The translations under genes and the position numbers were made by a program. 64,000 nucleotides of DNA. Origin: Limanda limanda. Taxonomy: Eukaryota; Chordata; Actinopteri; Pleuronectiformes; Pleuronectidae. Shown here piece after piece: positions 34,648 to 49,000 of this stretch. Numbering within the stretch: position 1 is the first letter of the stretch; the number at the start of each line of letters is the position of its first letter. The DNA lies in the NCBI RefSeq assembly GCF_963576545.1, contig NW_026870446.1, positions 434,001-498,000 on the forward strand. Direction: 5' to 3'. The notes beneath the pieces are model-generated. The model made no database searches and had not been told where the DNA came from. It saw only the letters and a program-made list of their open reading frames with translations.

Positions 34648-37600
34648 GTGAAGGTCGGAGAGACTTGGAAAGTGGTTGCATCTGGACTAATTTGGGTCCT
34701 GCGGATCGATTGGTACCATCCCCGAGCTTGTACGACCTTCGGAAGAGGTCGACCGACGAAATTCCCCCAAATCTGAGGAGATATTCTTGAATAACTTTTT
34801 TTGTGAAGGTCGGAGAGACTTGCAAGTAGGCTCTACCCCCACTAAATGGGGTTGCGCGCATCGATCGGTACCATCCTTGAGCTTCTCCGACTTTCGGAAG
34901 GGTTAGGGTTAGGGTTAGGGATGAAAGCACATAGGAGAAAGAGATATTCTTGAATAACTTTTTTTGTGAAGGTCGGAGAGACTTGCAAGTAGGCTCTACT
35001 CCCACTAAATGGGGTAGCGCGCATCGATCGGTAACATCCTTGAGCTTCTCCGACTTTCGGAAGGGTTAGGGTTAGGGATGAAAGCACATAGGAGAAAGAG
35101 ATATTCTTGAATAACTTTTTTTGTGAAGGTCGGAGAGACTTGGAAAGTGGTTGCATCTGGACTAATTTGGGTCCTGCGGATCGATTGGTACCATCCCCGA
35201 GCTTGTACGACCTTCGGAAGAGGTCGACCGACGAAATTCCCCCAAATCTGAGGAGATATTCTTGAATAACTTTTTTTGTGAAGGTCGGAGAGACTTGCAA
35301 GTAGGCTCTACCCCCACTAAATGGGGTTGCGCGCATCGATCGGTACCATCCTTGAGCTTCTCCGACTTTCGGAAGGGTTAGGGTTAGGGTTAGGGATGAA
35401 AGCACATAGGAGAAAGAGATATTCTTGAATAACTTTTTTTGTGAAGGTCGGAGAGACTTGCAAGTAGGCTCTACCCCCACTAAATGGGGTAGCGCGCATC
35501 GATCGGTACCATCCTTGAGCTTCTCCGACTTTCGGAAGGGTTAGGGTTAGGGTTAGGGATGAAAGCACATAGGAGAAACAGATATTCTTGAATAACTTTT
35601 TTTGTGAAGGTCGGAGAGACTTGCAAGTAGGCTCTACCCCCACTAAATGGGGTAGCGCGCATCGATCGGTACCATCCTTGAGCTTCTCCGACTTTCGGAA
35701 GGGTTAGGGTTAGGGTTAGGGATGAAAGCACATAGGAGAAAGAGATATTCTTGAATAACTTTTTTTGTGAAGGTCGGAGAGACTTGCAAGTAGGCTCTGC
35801 CCCCACTAAATGGGGTAGCGCGCATCGATCGGTACCATCCTTGAGCTTCTCCGACTTTCGGAAGGGTTAGGGTTAGGGTTAGGGATGAAAGCACATAGGA
35901 GAAAGAGATATTCTTGAATAACTTTTTTTGTGAAGGTCGGAGAGACTTGGAAAGTGGTTGCATCTGGACTAATTTGGGTCCTGCGGATCGATTGGTACCA
36001 TCCCCGAGCTTGTACGACCTTTGGAAGAGGTCGACCGACGAAATTCCCCCAAATCTGAGGAGATATTCTTGAATAACTTTTTTTGTGAAGGTCTGAGAGA
36101 CTTGCAAGTAGGCTCTACCCCCACTAAATGGGGTAGCGCGCATCGATCGGTACCATCCTTGAGCTTCTCCGACTTTCGGAAGGGTTAGGGTTAGGGATGA
36201 AAGCACATAGGAGAAAGAGATATTCTTGAATAACTTTTTTTGTGAAGGTCGGAGAGACTTGGAAAGTGGTTGCATCTGGACTAATTTGGGTCCTGCGGAT
36301 CGATTGGTACCATCCCCGAGCTTGTACGACCTTCGAAAGAGGTCGACCGACGAAATTCCCCCAAATCTGAGGAGATATTCTTGAATAACTTTTTTTGTGA
36401 AGGTCGGAGAGACTTGCAAGTAGGCTCTACCCCCACTAAATGGGGTTGCGCGCATCGATCGGTACCATCCTTGAGCTTCTCCGACTTTCGGAAGGGTTAG
36501 GGTTAGGGTTAGGGATGAAAGCACATAGGAGAAAGAGATATTCTTGAATAACTTTTTTTGTGAAGGTCGGAGAGACTTGCAAGTAGGCTCTACCCCCACT
36601 AAATGGGGTAGCGCGCATCGATCGGTACCATCCTTGAGCTTCTCCGACTTTCGGAAGGGTTAGGGTTAGGGTTAGGGATGAAAGCACATAGGAGAAAGAG
36701 ATATTCTTGAATAACTTTTTTTGTGAAGGTCGGAGAGACTTGCAAATAGGCTCTACCCCCACTAAATGGGGTAGCGCGCATCGATCGGTACCATCCTTGA
36801 GCTTCTCCGACTTTCGGAAGGGTTAGGGTTAGGGTTAGGGATGAAAGCACATAGGAGAAAGAGATATTCTTGAATAACTTTTTTTGTGAAGGTCGGAGAG
36901 ACTTGGAAAGTGGTTGCATCTGGACTAATTTGGGTCCTGCGGATCGATTGGTACCATCCCCGAGCTTGTACGACCTTCGGAAGAGGTCGACCGACGAAAT
37001 TCCCCCAAATCTGAGGAGATATTCTTGAATAACTTTTTTTGTGAAGGTCGGAGAGACTTGCAAGTAGGCTCTACCCCCACTAAATGGGGTTGCGCGCATC
37101 GATCGGTACCATCCTTGAGCTTCTCCGACTTTCGGAAGGGTTAGGGTTAGGGTTAGGGATGAAAGCACATAGGAGAAAGAGATATTCTTGAATAACTTTT
37201 TTTGTGAAGGTCGGAGAGACTTGCAAGTAGGCTCTACCCCCACTAAATGGGGTAGCGCGCATCGATCGGTACCATCCTTGAGCTTCTCCGACTTTCGGAA
37301 GGGTTAGGGTTAGGGATGAAAGCACATAGGAGAAAGAGATATTCTTGAATAACTTTTTTTGTGAAGGTCGGAGAGACTTGGAAAGTGGTTGCATCTGGAC
37401 TAATTTGGGTCCTGCGGATCGATTGGTACCATCCCCGAGCTTGTACGACCTTCGGAAGAGGTCGACCGACGAAATTCCCCCAAATCTGAGGAGATATTCT
37501 TGAATAACTTTTTTTGTGAAGGTCGGAGAGACTTGCAAGTAGGCTCTACCCCCACTAAATGGGGTTGCGCGCATCGATCGGTACCATCCTTGAGCTTCTC

Positions 37601-37841
37601 CGACTTTCGGAAGGGTTAGGGTTAGGGTTAGGGATGAAAGCACATAGGAGAAAGAGATATTCTTGAATAACTTTTTTTGTGAAGGTCGGAGAGACTTGCA
37701 AGTAGGCTCTACCCCCACTAAATGGGGTAGCGCGCATCGATCGGTACCATCCTTGAGCTTCTCCGACTTTCGGAAGGGTTAGGGTTAGGGTTAGGGATGA
37801 AAGCACATAGGAGAAAGAGATATTCTTGAATAACTTTTTTT
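33686..37841 (+). repeat. 4156-bp tandem duplication, copy 1 (overlaps the 2556-bp pair)
   Basis: Eight B and eighteen A in the order 3, 1, 2, 4, 1, 3, 2, 2 (A after each B from 33686). Short A lie at 34966, 36085 and 37204; the sum is 4156. It begins with a B carrying CTTCGAAAG and spans the junction of the 2556-bp copies, so it must have been duplicated after them. Confidence 0.9.
34648..37203 (+). repeat. 2556-bp tandem duplication, copy 2
   Basis: Repeats copy 1 unit for unit at +2556 (B34648, 35123, 35930, 36242, 36886), with every ordered marker present. It directly abuts copy 1, and the match ends at 37204, where a short A stands instead of a B. Confidence 0.92.
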
Positions 37842-40800
37842 GTGAAGGTCGGAGAGACTTGGAAAGTGGTTGCATCTGGACTAATTTGGGTCCTGCGGAT
37901 CGATTGGTACCATCCCCGAGCTTGTACGACCTTCGAAAGAGGTCGACCGACGAAATTCCCCCAAATCTGAGGAGATATTCTTGAATAACTTTTTTTGTGA
38001 AGGTCGGAGAGACTTGCAAGTAGGCTCTACCCCCACTAAATGGGGTTGCGCGCATCGATCGGTACCATCCTTGAGCTTCTCCGACTTTCGGAAGGGTTAG
38101 GGTTAGGGTTAGGGATGAAAGCACATAGGAGAAAGAGATATTCTTGAATAACTTTTTTTGTGAAGGTCGGAGAGACTTGCAAGTAGGCTCTACCCCCACT
38201 AAATGGGGTAGCGCGCATCGATCGGTACCATCCTTGAGCTTCTCCGACTTTCGGAAGGGTTAGGGTTAGGGTTAGGGATGAAAGCACATAGGAGAAAGAG
38301 ATATTCTTGAATAACTTTTTTTGTGAAGGTCGGAGAGACTTGCAAATAGGCTCTACCCCCACTAAATGGGGTAGCGCGCATCGATCGGTACCATCCTTGA
38401 GCTTCTCCGACTTTCGGAAGGGTTAGGGTTAGGGTTAGGGATGAAAGCACATAGGAGAAAGAGATATTCTTGAATAACTTTTTTTGTGAAGGTCGGAGAG
38501 ACTTGGAAAGTGGTTGCATCTGGACTAATTTGGGTCCTGCGGATCGATTGGTACCATCCCCGAGCTTGTACGACCTTCGGAAGAGGTCGACCGACGAAAT
38601 TCCCCCAAATCTGAGGAGATATTCTTGAATAACTTTTTTTGTGAAGGTCGGAGAGACTTGCAAGTAGGCTCTACCCCCACTAAATGGGGTTGCGCGCATC
38701 GATCGGTACCATCCTTGAGCTTCTCCGACTTTCGGAAGGGTTAGGGTTAGGGTTAGGGATGAAAGCACATAGGAGAAAGAGATATTCTTGAATAACTTTT
38801 TTTGTGAAGGTCGGAGAGACTTGGAAAGTGGTTGCATCTGGACTAATTTGGGTCCTGCGGATCGATTGGTACCATCCCCGAGCTTGTACGACCTTCGGAA
38901 GAGGTCGACCGACGAAATTCCCCCAAATCTGAGGAGATATTCTTGAATAACTTTTTTTGTGAAGGTCGGAGAGACTTGCAAGTAGGCTCTACCCCCACTA
39001 AATGGGGTTGCGCGCATCGATCGGTACCATCCTTGAGCTTCTCCGACTTTCGGAAGGGTTAGGGTTAGGGTTAGGGATGAAAGCACATAGGAGAAAGAGA
39101 TATTCTTGAATAACTTTTTTTGTGAAGGTCGGAGAGACTTGCAAGTAGGCTCTACTCCCACTAAATGGGGTAGCGCGCATCGATCGGTAACATCCTTGAG
39201 CTTCTCCGACTTTCGGAAGGGTTAGGGTTAGGGATGAAAGCACATAGGAGAAAGAGATATTCTTGAATAACTTTTTTTGTGAAGGTCGGAGAGACTTGGA
39301 AAGTGGTTGCATCTGGACTAATTTGGGTCCTGCGGATCGATTGGTACCATCCCCGAGCTTGTACGACCTTCGGAAGAGGTCGACCGACGAAATTCCCCCA
39401 AATCTGAGGAGATATTCTTGAATAACTTTTTTTGTGAAGGTCGGAGAGACTTGCAAGTAGGCTCTACCCCCACTAAATGGGGTTGCGCGCATCGATCGGT
39501 ACCATCCTTGAGCTTCTCCGACTTTCGGAAGGGTTAGGGTTAGGGTTAGGGATGAAAGCACATAGGAGAAAGAGATATTCTTGAATAACTTTTTTTGTGA
39601 AGGTCGGAGAGACTTGCAAGTAGGCTCTACCCCCACTAAATGGGGTAGCGCGCATCGATCGGTACCATCCTTGAGCTTCTCCGACTTTCGGAAGGGTTAG
39701 GGTTAGGGTTAGGGATGAAAGCACATAGGAGAAACAGATATTCTTGAATAACTTTTTTTGTGAAGGTCGGAGAGACTTGCAAGTAGGCTCTACCCCCACT
39801 AAATGGGGTAGCGCGCATCGATCGGTACCATCCTTGAGCTTCTCCGACTTTCGGAAGGGTTAGGGTTAGGGTTAGGGATGAAAGCACATAGGAGAAAGAG
39901 ATATTCTTGAATAACTTTTTTTGTGAAGGTCGGAGAGACTTGCAAGTAGGCTCTGCCCCCACTAAATGGGGTAGCGCGCATCGATCGGTACCATCCTTGA
40001 GCTTCTCCGACTTTCGGAAGGGTTAGGGTTAGGGTTAGGGATGAAAGCACATAGGAGAAAGAGATATTCTTGAATAACTTTTTTTGTGAAGGTCGGAGAG
40101 ACTTGGAAAGTGGTTGCATCTGGACTAATTTGGGTCCTGCGGATCGATTGGTACCATCCCCGAGCTTGTACGACCTTTGGAAGAGGTCGACCGACGAAAT
40201 TCCCCCAAATCTGAGGAGATATTCTTGAATAACTTTTTTTGTGAAGGTCTGAGAGACTTGCAAGTAGGCTCTACCCCCACTAAATGGGGTAGCGCGCATC
40301 GATCGGTACCATCCTTGAGCTTCTCCGACTTTCGGAAGGGTTAGGGTTAGGGATGAAAGCACATAGGAGAAAGAGATATTCTTGAATAACTTTTTTTGTG
40401 AAGGTCGGAGAGACTTGGAAAGTGGTTGCATCTGGACTAATTTGGGTCCTGCGGATCGATTGGTACCATCCCCGAGCTTGTACGACCTTCGAAAGAGGTC
40501 GACCGACGAAATTCCCCCAAATCTGAGGAGATATTCTTGAATAACTTTTTTTGTGAAGGTCGGAGAGACTTGCAAGTAGGCTCTACCCCCACTAAATGGG
40601 GTTGCGCGCATCGATCGGTACCATCCTTGAGCTTCTCCGACTTTCGGAAGGGTTAGGGTTAGGGTTAGGGATGAAAGCACATAGGAGAAAGAGATATTCT
40701 TGAATAACTTTTTTTGTGAAGGTCGGAGAGACTTGCAAGTAGGCTCTACCCCCACTAAATGGGGTAGCGCGCATCGATCGGTACCATCCTTGAGCTTCTC

Positions 40801-41997
40801 CGACTTTCGGAAGGGTTAGGGTTAGGGTTAGGGATGAAAGCACATAGGAGAAAGAGATATTCTTGAATAACTTTTTTTGTGAAGGTCGGAGAGACTTGCA
40901 AATAGGCTCTACCCCCACTAAATGGGGTAGCGCGCATCGATCGGTACCATCCTTGAGCTTCTCCGACTTTCGGAAGGGTTAGGGTTAGGGTTAGGGATGA
41001 AAGCACATAGGAGAAAGAGATATTCTTGAATAACTTTTTTTGTGAAGGTCGGAGAGACTTGGAAAGTGGTTGCATCTGGACTAATTTGGGTCCTGCGGAT
41101 CGATTGGTACCATCCCCGAGCTTGTACGACCTTCGGAAGAGGTCGACCGACGAAATTCCCCCAAATCTGAGGAGATATTCTTGAATAACTTTTTTTGTGA
41201 AGGTCGGAGAGACTTGCAAGTAGGCTCTACCCCCACTAAATGGGGTTGCGCGCATCGATCGGTACCATCCTTGAGCTTCTCCGACTTTCGGAAGGGTTAG
41301 GGTTAGGGTTAGGGATGAAAGCACATAGGAGAAAGAGATATTCTTGAATAACTTTTTTTGTGAAGGTCGGAGAGACTTGCAAGTAGGCTCTACCCCCACT
41401 AAATGGGGTAGCGCGCATCGATCGGTACCATCCTTGAGCTTCTCCGACTTTCGGAAGGGTTAGGGTTAGGGATGAAAGCACATAGGAGAAAGAGATATTC
41501 TTGAATAACTTTTTTTGTGAAGGTCGGAGAGACTTGGAAAGTGGTTGCATCTGGACTAATTTGGGTCCTGCGGATCGATTGGTACCATCCCCGAGCTTGT
41601 ACGACCTTCGGAAGAGGTCGACCGACGAAATTCCCCCAAATCTGAGGAGATATTCTTGAATAACTTTTTTTGTGAAGGTCGGAGAGACTTGCAAGTAGGC
41701 TCTACCCCCACTAAATGGGGTTGCGCGCATCGATCGGTACCATCCTTGAGCTTCTCCGACTTTCGGAAGGGTTAGGGTTAGGGTTAGGGATGAAAGCACA
41801 TAGGAGAAAGAGATATTCTTGAATAACTTTTTTTGTGAAGGTCGGAGAGACTTGCAAGTAGGCTCTACCCCCACTAAATGGGGTAGCGCGCATCGATCGG
41901 TACCATCCTTGAGCTTCTCCGACTTTCGGAAGGGTTAGGGTTAGGGTTAGGGATGAAAGCACATAGGAGAAAGAGATATTCTTGAATAACTTTTTTT
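37842..41997 (+). repeat. 4156-bp tandem duplication, copy 2
   Basis: Same order at +4156 (B37842, 38486, 38804, 39279, 40086, 40398, 41042, 41517), with short A at 39122, 40241 and 41360. The match stops at B41998, which has consensus CTTCGGAAG and a GAATTAC end instead of the CTTCGAAAG of B37842. Confidence 0.9.
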
Positions 41998-44900
41998 GTG
42001 AAGGTCGGAGAGACTTGGAAAGTGGTTGCATCTGGACTAATTTGGGTCCTGCGGATCGATTGGTACCATCCCCGAGCTTGTACGACCTTCGGAAGAGGTC
42101 GACCGACGAAATTCCCCCAAATCTGAGGAGATATTCTTGAATTACTTTTTTTGTGAAGGTCGGAGAGACTTGCAAGTAGGCTCTACCCCCACTAAATGGG
42201 GTTGCGCGCATCGATCGGTACCATCCTTGAGCTTCTCCGACTTTCGGAAGGGTTAGGGTTAGGGTTAGGGATGAAAGCACATAGGAGAAAGAGATATTCT
42301 TGAATAACTTTTTTTGTGAAGGTCGGAGAGACTTGCAAGTAGGCTCTACCCCCACTAAATGGGGTAGCGCGCATCGATCGGTACCATCCTTGAGCTTCTC
42401 CGACTTTCGGAAGGGTTAGGGTTAGGGTTAGGGATGAAAGCACATAGGAGAAAGAGATATTCTTGAATAACTTTTTTTGTGAAGGTCGGAGAGACTTGCA
42501 AGTAGGCTCTACCCCCACTAAATGGGGTAGCGCGCATCGATCAGTACCATCCTTGAGCTTCTCCGACTTTCGGAAGGGTTAGGGTTAGGGTTAGGGATGA
42601 AAGCACATAGGAGAAAGAGATATTCTTGAATAACTTTTTTTGTGAAGGTCGGAGAGACTTGGAAAGTGGTTGCATCTGGACTAATTTGGGTCCTGCAGAT
42701 CGATTGGTACCATCCCCGAGCTTGTACGACCTTCGGAAGAGGTCGACCGACGAAATTCCCCCAAATCTGAGGAGATATTCTTGAATAACTTTTTTTGTGA
42801 AGGTCGGAGAGACTTGCAAGTAGGCTCTACCCCCACTAAATGGGGTTGCGCGCATCGATCGGTACCATCCTTGAGCTTCTCCGACTTTCGGAAGGGTTAG
42901 GGTTAGGGTTAGGGATGAAAGCACATAGGAGAAAGAGATATTCTTGAATAACTTTTTTTGTGAAGGTCGGAGAGACTTGCAAGTAGGCTCTACCCCCACT
43001 AAATGGGGTAACGCGCATCGATCGGTACCATCCTTGAGCTTCTCCGACTTTCGGAAGGGTTAGGGTTAGGGTTAGGGATGAAAGCACATAGGAGAAAGAG
43101 ATATTCTTGAATAACTTTTTTTGTGAAGGTCGGAGAGACTTGGAAAGTGGTTGCATCTGGACTAATTTGTGTCCTGCGGATCGATTGGTACCATCCCCGA
43201 GCTTGTACGACCTTCGGAAGAGGTCGACCGACGAAATTCCCCCAAATCTGAGGAGATATTCTTGAATAACTTTTTTTGTGAAGGTCGGAGAGACTTGCAA
43301 GTAGGCTCTACCCCCACTAAATGGGGTAGCGCGCATCGATCGGTACCATCCTTGAGCTTCTCCGACTTTCGGAAGGGTTAGGGTTAGGGTTAGGGATGAA
43401 AGCACATAGGAGAAAGAGATATTCTTGAATAACTTTTTTTGTGAAGGTCGGAGAGACTTGCAAGTAGGCTCTACCCCCACTAAATGGGGTAGCGCGCATC
43501 GATCGGTACCATCCTTGAGCTTCTCCGACTTTCGGAAGGGTTAGGGTTAGGGTTAGGGATGAAAGCACATAGGAGAAAGAGATATTCTTGAATAACTTTT
43601 TTTGTGAAGGTCGGAGAGACTTGGAAAGTGGTTGCATCTGGACTAATTTGGGTCCTGCGGATCGATTGGTACCATCCCCGAGCTTGTACGACCTTCGGAA
43701 GAGGTCGACCGACGAAATTCCCCCAAATCTGAGGAGATATTCTTGAATAACTTTTTTTGTGAAGGTCGGAGAGACTTGCAAGTAGGCTCTACCCCCACTA
43801 AATGGGGTTGCGCGCATCGATCGGTACCATCCTTGAGCTTCTCCGACTTTCGGAAGGGTTAGGGTTAGGGTTAGGGATGAAAGCACATAGGAGAAAGAGA
43901 TATTCTTGAATAACTTTTTTTGTGAAGGTCGGAGAGACTTGCAAGTAGGCTCTACTCCCACTAAATGGGGTAGCGCGCATCGATCGGTACCATCCTTGAG
44001 CTTCTCCGACTTTCGGAAGGGTTAGGGTTAGGGTTAGGGATGAAAGCACATAGGAGAAAGAGATATTCTTGAATAACTTTTTTTGTGAAGGTCGGAGAGA
44101 CTTGGAAAGTGGTTGCATCTGGACTAATTTGGGTCCTGCGGATCGATTGGTACCATCCCCGAGCTTGTACGACCTTCGGAAGAGGTCGACCGACGAAATT
44201 CCCCCAAATCTGAGGAGATATTCTTGAATTACTTTTTTTGTGAAGGTCGGAGAGACTTGCAAGTAGGCTCTACCCCCACTAAATGGGGTAGCGCGCATCG
44301 ATCGGTACCATCCTTGAGCTTCTCCGACTTTCGGAAGGGTTAGGGTTAGGGTTAGGGATGAAAGCACATAGGAGAAAGAGATATTCTTGAATAACTTTTT
44401 TTGTGAAGGTCGGAGAGACTTGCAAGTAGGCTCTACCCCCACTAAATGTGGTAGCGCGCATCGATCGGTACCATCCTTGAGCTTCTCCGACTTTCGGAAG
44501 GGTTAGGGTTAGGGTTAGGGATGAAAGCACATAGGAGAAAGAGATATTCTTGAATAACTTTTTTTGTGAAGGTCGGAGAGACTTGCAAGTAGGCTCTACC
44601 CCCACTAAATGGGGTAGCGCGCATCGATCGGTACCATCCTTGAGCTTCTCCGACTTTCGGAAGGGTTAGGGTTAGGGTTAGGGATGAAAGCACATAGGAG
44701 AAAGAGATATTCTTGAATAACTTTTTTTGTGAAGGTCGGAGAGACTTGCAAGTAGGCTCTACCCCCACTAAATGGGGTAGCGCGCATCGATCGGTACCAT
44801 CCTTGAGCTTTTCCGACTTTCGGAAGGGTTAGGGTTAGGGTTAGGGATGAAAGCACATAGGAGAAAGAGATATTCTTGAATAACTTTTTTTGTGAAGGTC

Positions 44901-46010
44901 GGAGAGACTTGGAAAGTGGTTGCATCTGGACTAATTTGGGTCCTGCGGATCGATTGGTACCATCCCCGAGCTTGTACGACCTTCGGAAGAGGTCGACCGA
45001 CGAAATTCCCCCAAATCTGAGGAGATATTCTTGAATAACTTTTTTTGTGAAGGTCGGAGAGACTTGCAAGTAGGCTCTACCCCCACTAAATGGGGTTGCG
45101 CGCATCGATCGGTACCATCCTTGAGCTTCTCCGACTTTCGGAAGGGTTAGGGTTAGGGTTAGGGATGAAAGCACATAGGAGAAAGAGATATTCTTGAATA
45201 ACTTTTTTTGTGAAGGTCGGAGAGACTTGCAAGTAGGCTCTACCCCCACTAAATGGGGTAGCGCGCATCGATCGGTACCATCCTTGAGCTTCTCCGACTT
45301 TCGGAAGGGTTAGGGTTAGGGTTAGGGATGAAAGCACATAGGAGAAACAGATATTCTTGAATAACTTTTTTTGTGAAGGTCGGAGAGACTTGCAAGTAGG
45401 CTCTACCCCCACTAAATGGGGTAGCGCGCATCGATCGGTACCATCCTTGAGCTTCTCCGACTTTCGGAAGGGTTAGGGTTAGGGTTAGGGATGAAAGCAC
45501 ATAGGAGAAAGAGATATTCTTGAATAACTTTTTTTGTGAAGGTCGGAGAGACTTGCAAGTAGGCTCTGCCCCCACTAAATGGGGTAGCGCGCATCGATCG
45601 GTACCATCCTTGAGCTTCTCCGACTTTCGGAAGGGTTAGGGTTAGGGTTAGGGATGAAAGCACATAGGAGAAAGAGATATTCTTGAATAACTTTTTTTGT
45701 GAAGGTCGGAGAGACTTGGAAAGTGGTTGCATCTGGACTAATTTGGGTCCTGCGGATCGATTGGTACCATCCCCGAGCTTGTACGACCTTTGGAAGAGGT
45801 CGACCGACGAAATTCCCCCAAATCTGAGGAGATATTCTTGAATAACTTTTTTTGTGAAGGTCTGAGAGACTTGCAAGTAGGCTCTACCCCCACTAAATGG
45901 GGTAGCGCGCATCGATCGGTACCATCCTTGAGCTTCTCCGACTTTCGGAAGGGTTAGGGTTAGGGATGAAAGCACATAGGAGAAAGAGATATTCTTGAAT
46001 AACTTTTTTT
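37842..46010 (+). repeat. Large tandem duplication of 8169 bp, copy 1
   Basis: Fifteen B with A counts 3, 1, 2, 4, 1, 3, 2, 2, 3, 2, 2, 2, 4, 4, 1. It includes copy 2 of the 4156-bp repeat, plus 41998-46010. The latter joins a block like 28.4-31.3 kb (offset 13756) to one like 32.7-33.7 kb (offset 12325, B33374/B45699). Confidence 0.88.
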
Positions 46011-49000
46011 GTGAAGGTCGGAGAGACTTGGAAAGTGGTTGCATCTGGACTAATTTGGGTCCTGCGGATCGATTGGTACCATCCCCGAGCTTGTACGACC
46101 TTCGAAAGAGGTCGACCGACGAAATTCCCCCAAATCTGAGGAGATATTCTTGAATAACTTTTTTTGTGAAGGTCGGAGAGACTTGCAAGTAGGCTCTACC
46201 CCCACTAAATGGGGTTGCACGCATCGATCGGTACCATCCTTGAGCTTCTCCGACTTTCGGAAGGGTTAGGGTTAGGGTTAGGGATGAAAGCACATAGGAG
46301 AAAGAGATATTCTTGAATAACTTTTTTTGTGAAGGTCGGAGAGACTTGCAAGTAGGCTCTACCCCCACTAAATGGGGTAGCGCGCATCGATCGGTACCAT
46401 CCTTGAGCTTCTCCGACTTTCGGAAGGGTTAGGGTTAGGGTTAGGGATGAAAGCACATAGGAGAAAGAGATATTCTTGAATAACTTTTTTTGTGAAGGTC
46501 GGAGAGACTTGCAAATAGGCTCTACCCCCACTAAATGGGGTAGCGCGCATCGATCGGTACCATCCTTGAGCTTCTCCGACTTTCGGAAGGGTTAGGGTTA
46601 GGGTTAGGGATGAAAGCACATAGGAGAAAGAGATATTCTTGAATAACTTTTTTTGTGAAGGTCGGAGAGACTTGGAAAGTGGTTGCATCTGGACTAATTT
46701 GGGTCCTGCGGATCGATTGGTACCATCCCCGAGCTTGTACGACCTTCGGAAGAGGTCGACCGACGAAATTCCCCCAAATCTGAGGAGATATTCTTGAATA
46801 ACTTTTTTTGTGAAGGTCGGAGAGACTTGCAAGTAGGCTCTACCCCCACTAAATGGGGTTGCGCGCATCGATCGGTACCATCCTTGAGCTTCTCCGACTT
46901 TCGGAAGGGTTAGGGTTAGGGTTAGGGATGAAAGCACATAGGAGAAAGAGATATTCTTGAATAACTTTTTTTGTGAAGGTCGGAGAGACTTGGAAAGTGG
47001 TTGCATCTGGACTAATTTGGGTCCTGCGGATCGATTGGTACCATCCCCGAGCTTGTACGACCTTCGGAAGAGGTCGACCGACGAAATTCCCCCAAATCTG
47101 AGGAGATATTCTTGAATAACTTTTTTTGTGAAGGTCGGAGAGACTTGCAAGTAGGCTCTACCCCCACTAAATGGGGTTGCGCGCATCGATCGGTACCATC
47201 CTTGAGCTTCTCCGACTTTCGGAAGGGTTAGGGTTAGGGATGAAAGCACATAGGAGAAAGAGATATTCTTGAATAACTTTTTTTGTGAAGGTCGGAGAGA
47301 CTTGCAAGTAGGCTCTACTCCCACTAAATGGGGTAGCGCGCATCGATCGGTAACATCCTTGAGCTTCTCCGACTTTCGGAAGGGTTAGGGTTAGGGATGA
47401 AAGCACATAGGAGAAAGAGATATTCTTGAATAACTTTTTTTGTGAAGGTCGGAGAGACTTGGAAAGTGGTTGCATCTGGACTAATTTGGGTCCTGCGGAT
47501 CGATTGGTACCATCCCCGAGCTTGTACGACCTTCGGAAGAGGTCGACCGACGAAATTCCCCCAAATCTGAGGAGATATTCTTGAATAACTTTTTTTGTGA
47601 AGGTCGGAGAGACTTGCAAGTAGGCTCTACCCCCACTAAATGGGGTTGCGCGCATCGATCGGTACCATCCTTGAGCTTCTCCGACTTTCGGAAGGGTTAG
47701 GGTTAGGGTTAGGGATGAAAGCACATAGGAGAAAGAGATATTCTTGAATAACTTTTTTTGTGAAGGTCGGAGAGACTTGCAAGTAGGCTCTACCCCCACT
47801 AAATGGGGTAGCGCGCATCGATCGGTACCATCCTTGAGCTTCTCCGACTTTCGGAAGGGTTAGGGTTAGGGTTAGGGATGAAAGCACATAGGAGAAACAG
47901 ATATTCTTGAATAACTTTTTTTGTGAAGGTCGGAGAGACTTGCAAGTAGGCTCTACCCCCACTAAATGGGGTAGCGCGCATCGATCGGTACCATCCTTGA
48001 GCTTCTCCGACTTTCGGAAGGGTTAGGGTTAGGGTTAGGGATGAAAGCACATAGGAGAAAGAGATATTCTTGAATAACTTTTTTTGTGAAGGTCGGAGAG
48101 ACTTGCAAGTAGGCTCTGCCCCCACTAAATGGGGTAGCGCGCATCGATCGGTACCATCCTTGAGCTTCTCCGACTTTCGGAAGGGTTAGGGTTAGGGTTA
48201 GGGATGAAAGCACATAGGAGAAAGAGATATTCTTGAATAACTTTTTTTGTGAAGGTCGGAGAGACTTGGAAAGTGGTTGCATCTGGACTAATTTGGGTCC
48301 TGCGGATCGATTGGTACCATCCCCGAGCTTGTACGACCTTTGGAAGAGGTCGACCGACGAAATTCCCCCAAATCTGAGGAGATATTCTTGAATAACTTTT
48401 TTTGTGAAGGTCTGAGAGACTTGCAAGTAGGCTCTACCCCCACTAAATGGGGTAGCGCGCATCGATCGGTACCATCCTTGAGCTTCTCCGACTTTCGGAA
48501 GGGTTAGGGTTAGGGATGAAAGCACATAGGAGAAAGAGATATTCTTGAATAACTTTTTTTGTGAAGGTCGGAGAGACTTGGAAAGTGGTTGCATCTGGAC
48601 TAATTTGGGTCCTGCGGATCGATTGGTACCATCCCCGAGCTTGTACGACCTTCGAAAGAGGTCGACCGACGAAATTCCCCCAAATCTGAGGAGATATTCT
48701 TGAATAACTTTTTTTGTGAAGGTCGGAGAGACTTGCAAGTAGGCTCTACCCCCACTAAATGGGGTTGCGCGCATCGATCGGTACCATCCTTGAGCTTCTC
48801 CGACTTTCGGAAGGGTTAGGGTTAGGGTTAGGGATGAAAGCACATAGGAGAAAGAGATATTCTTGAATAACTTTTTTTGTGAAGGTCGGAGAGACTTGCA
48901 AGTAGGCTCTACCCCCACTAAATGGGGTAGCGCGCATCGATCGGTACCATCCTTGAGCTTCTCCGACTTTCGGAAGGGTTAGGGTTAGGGTTAGGGATGA

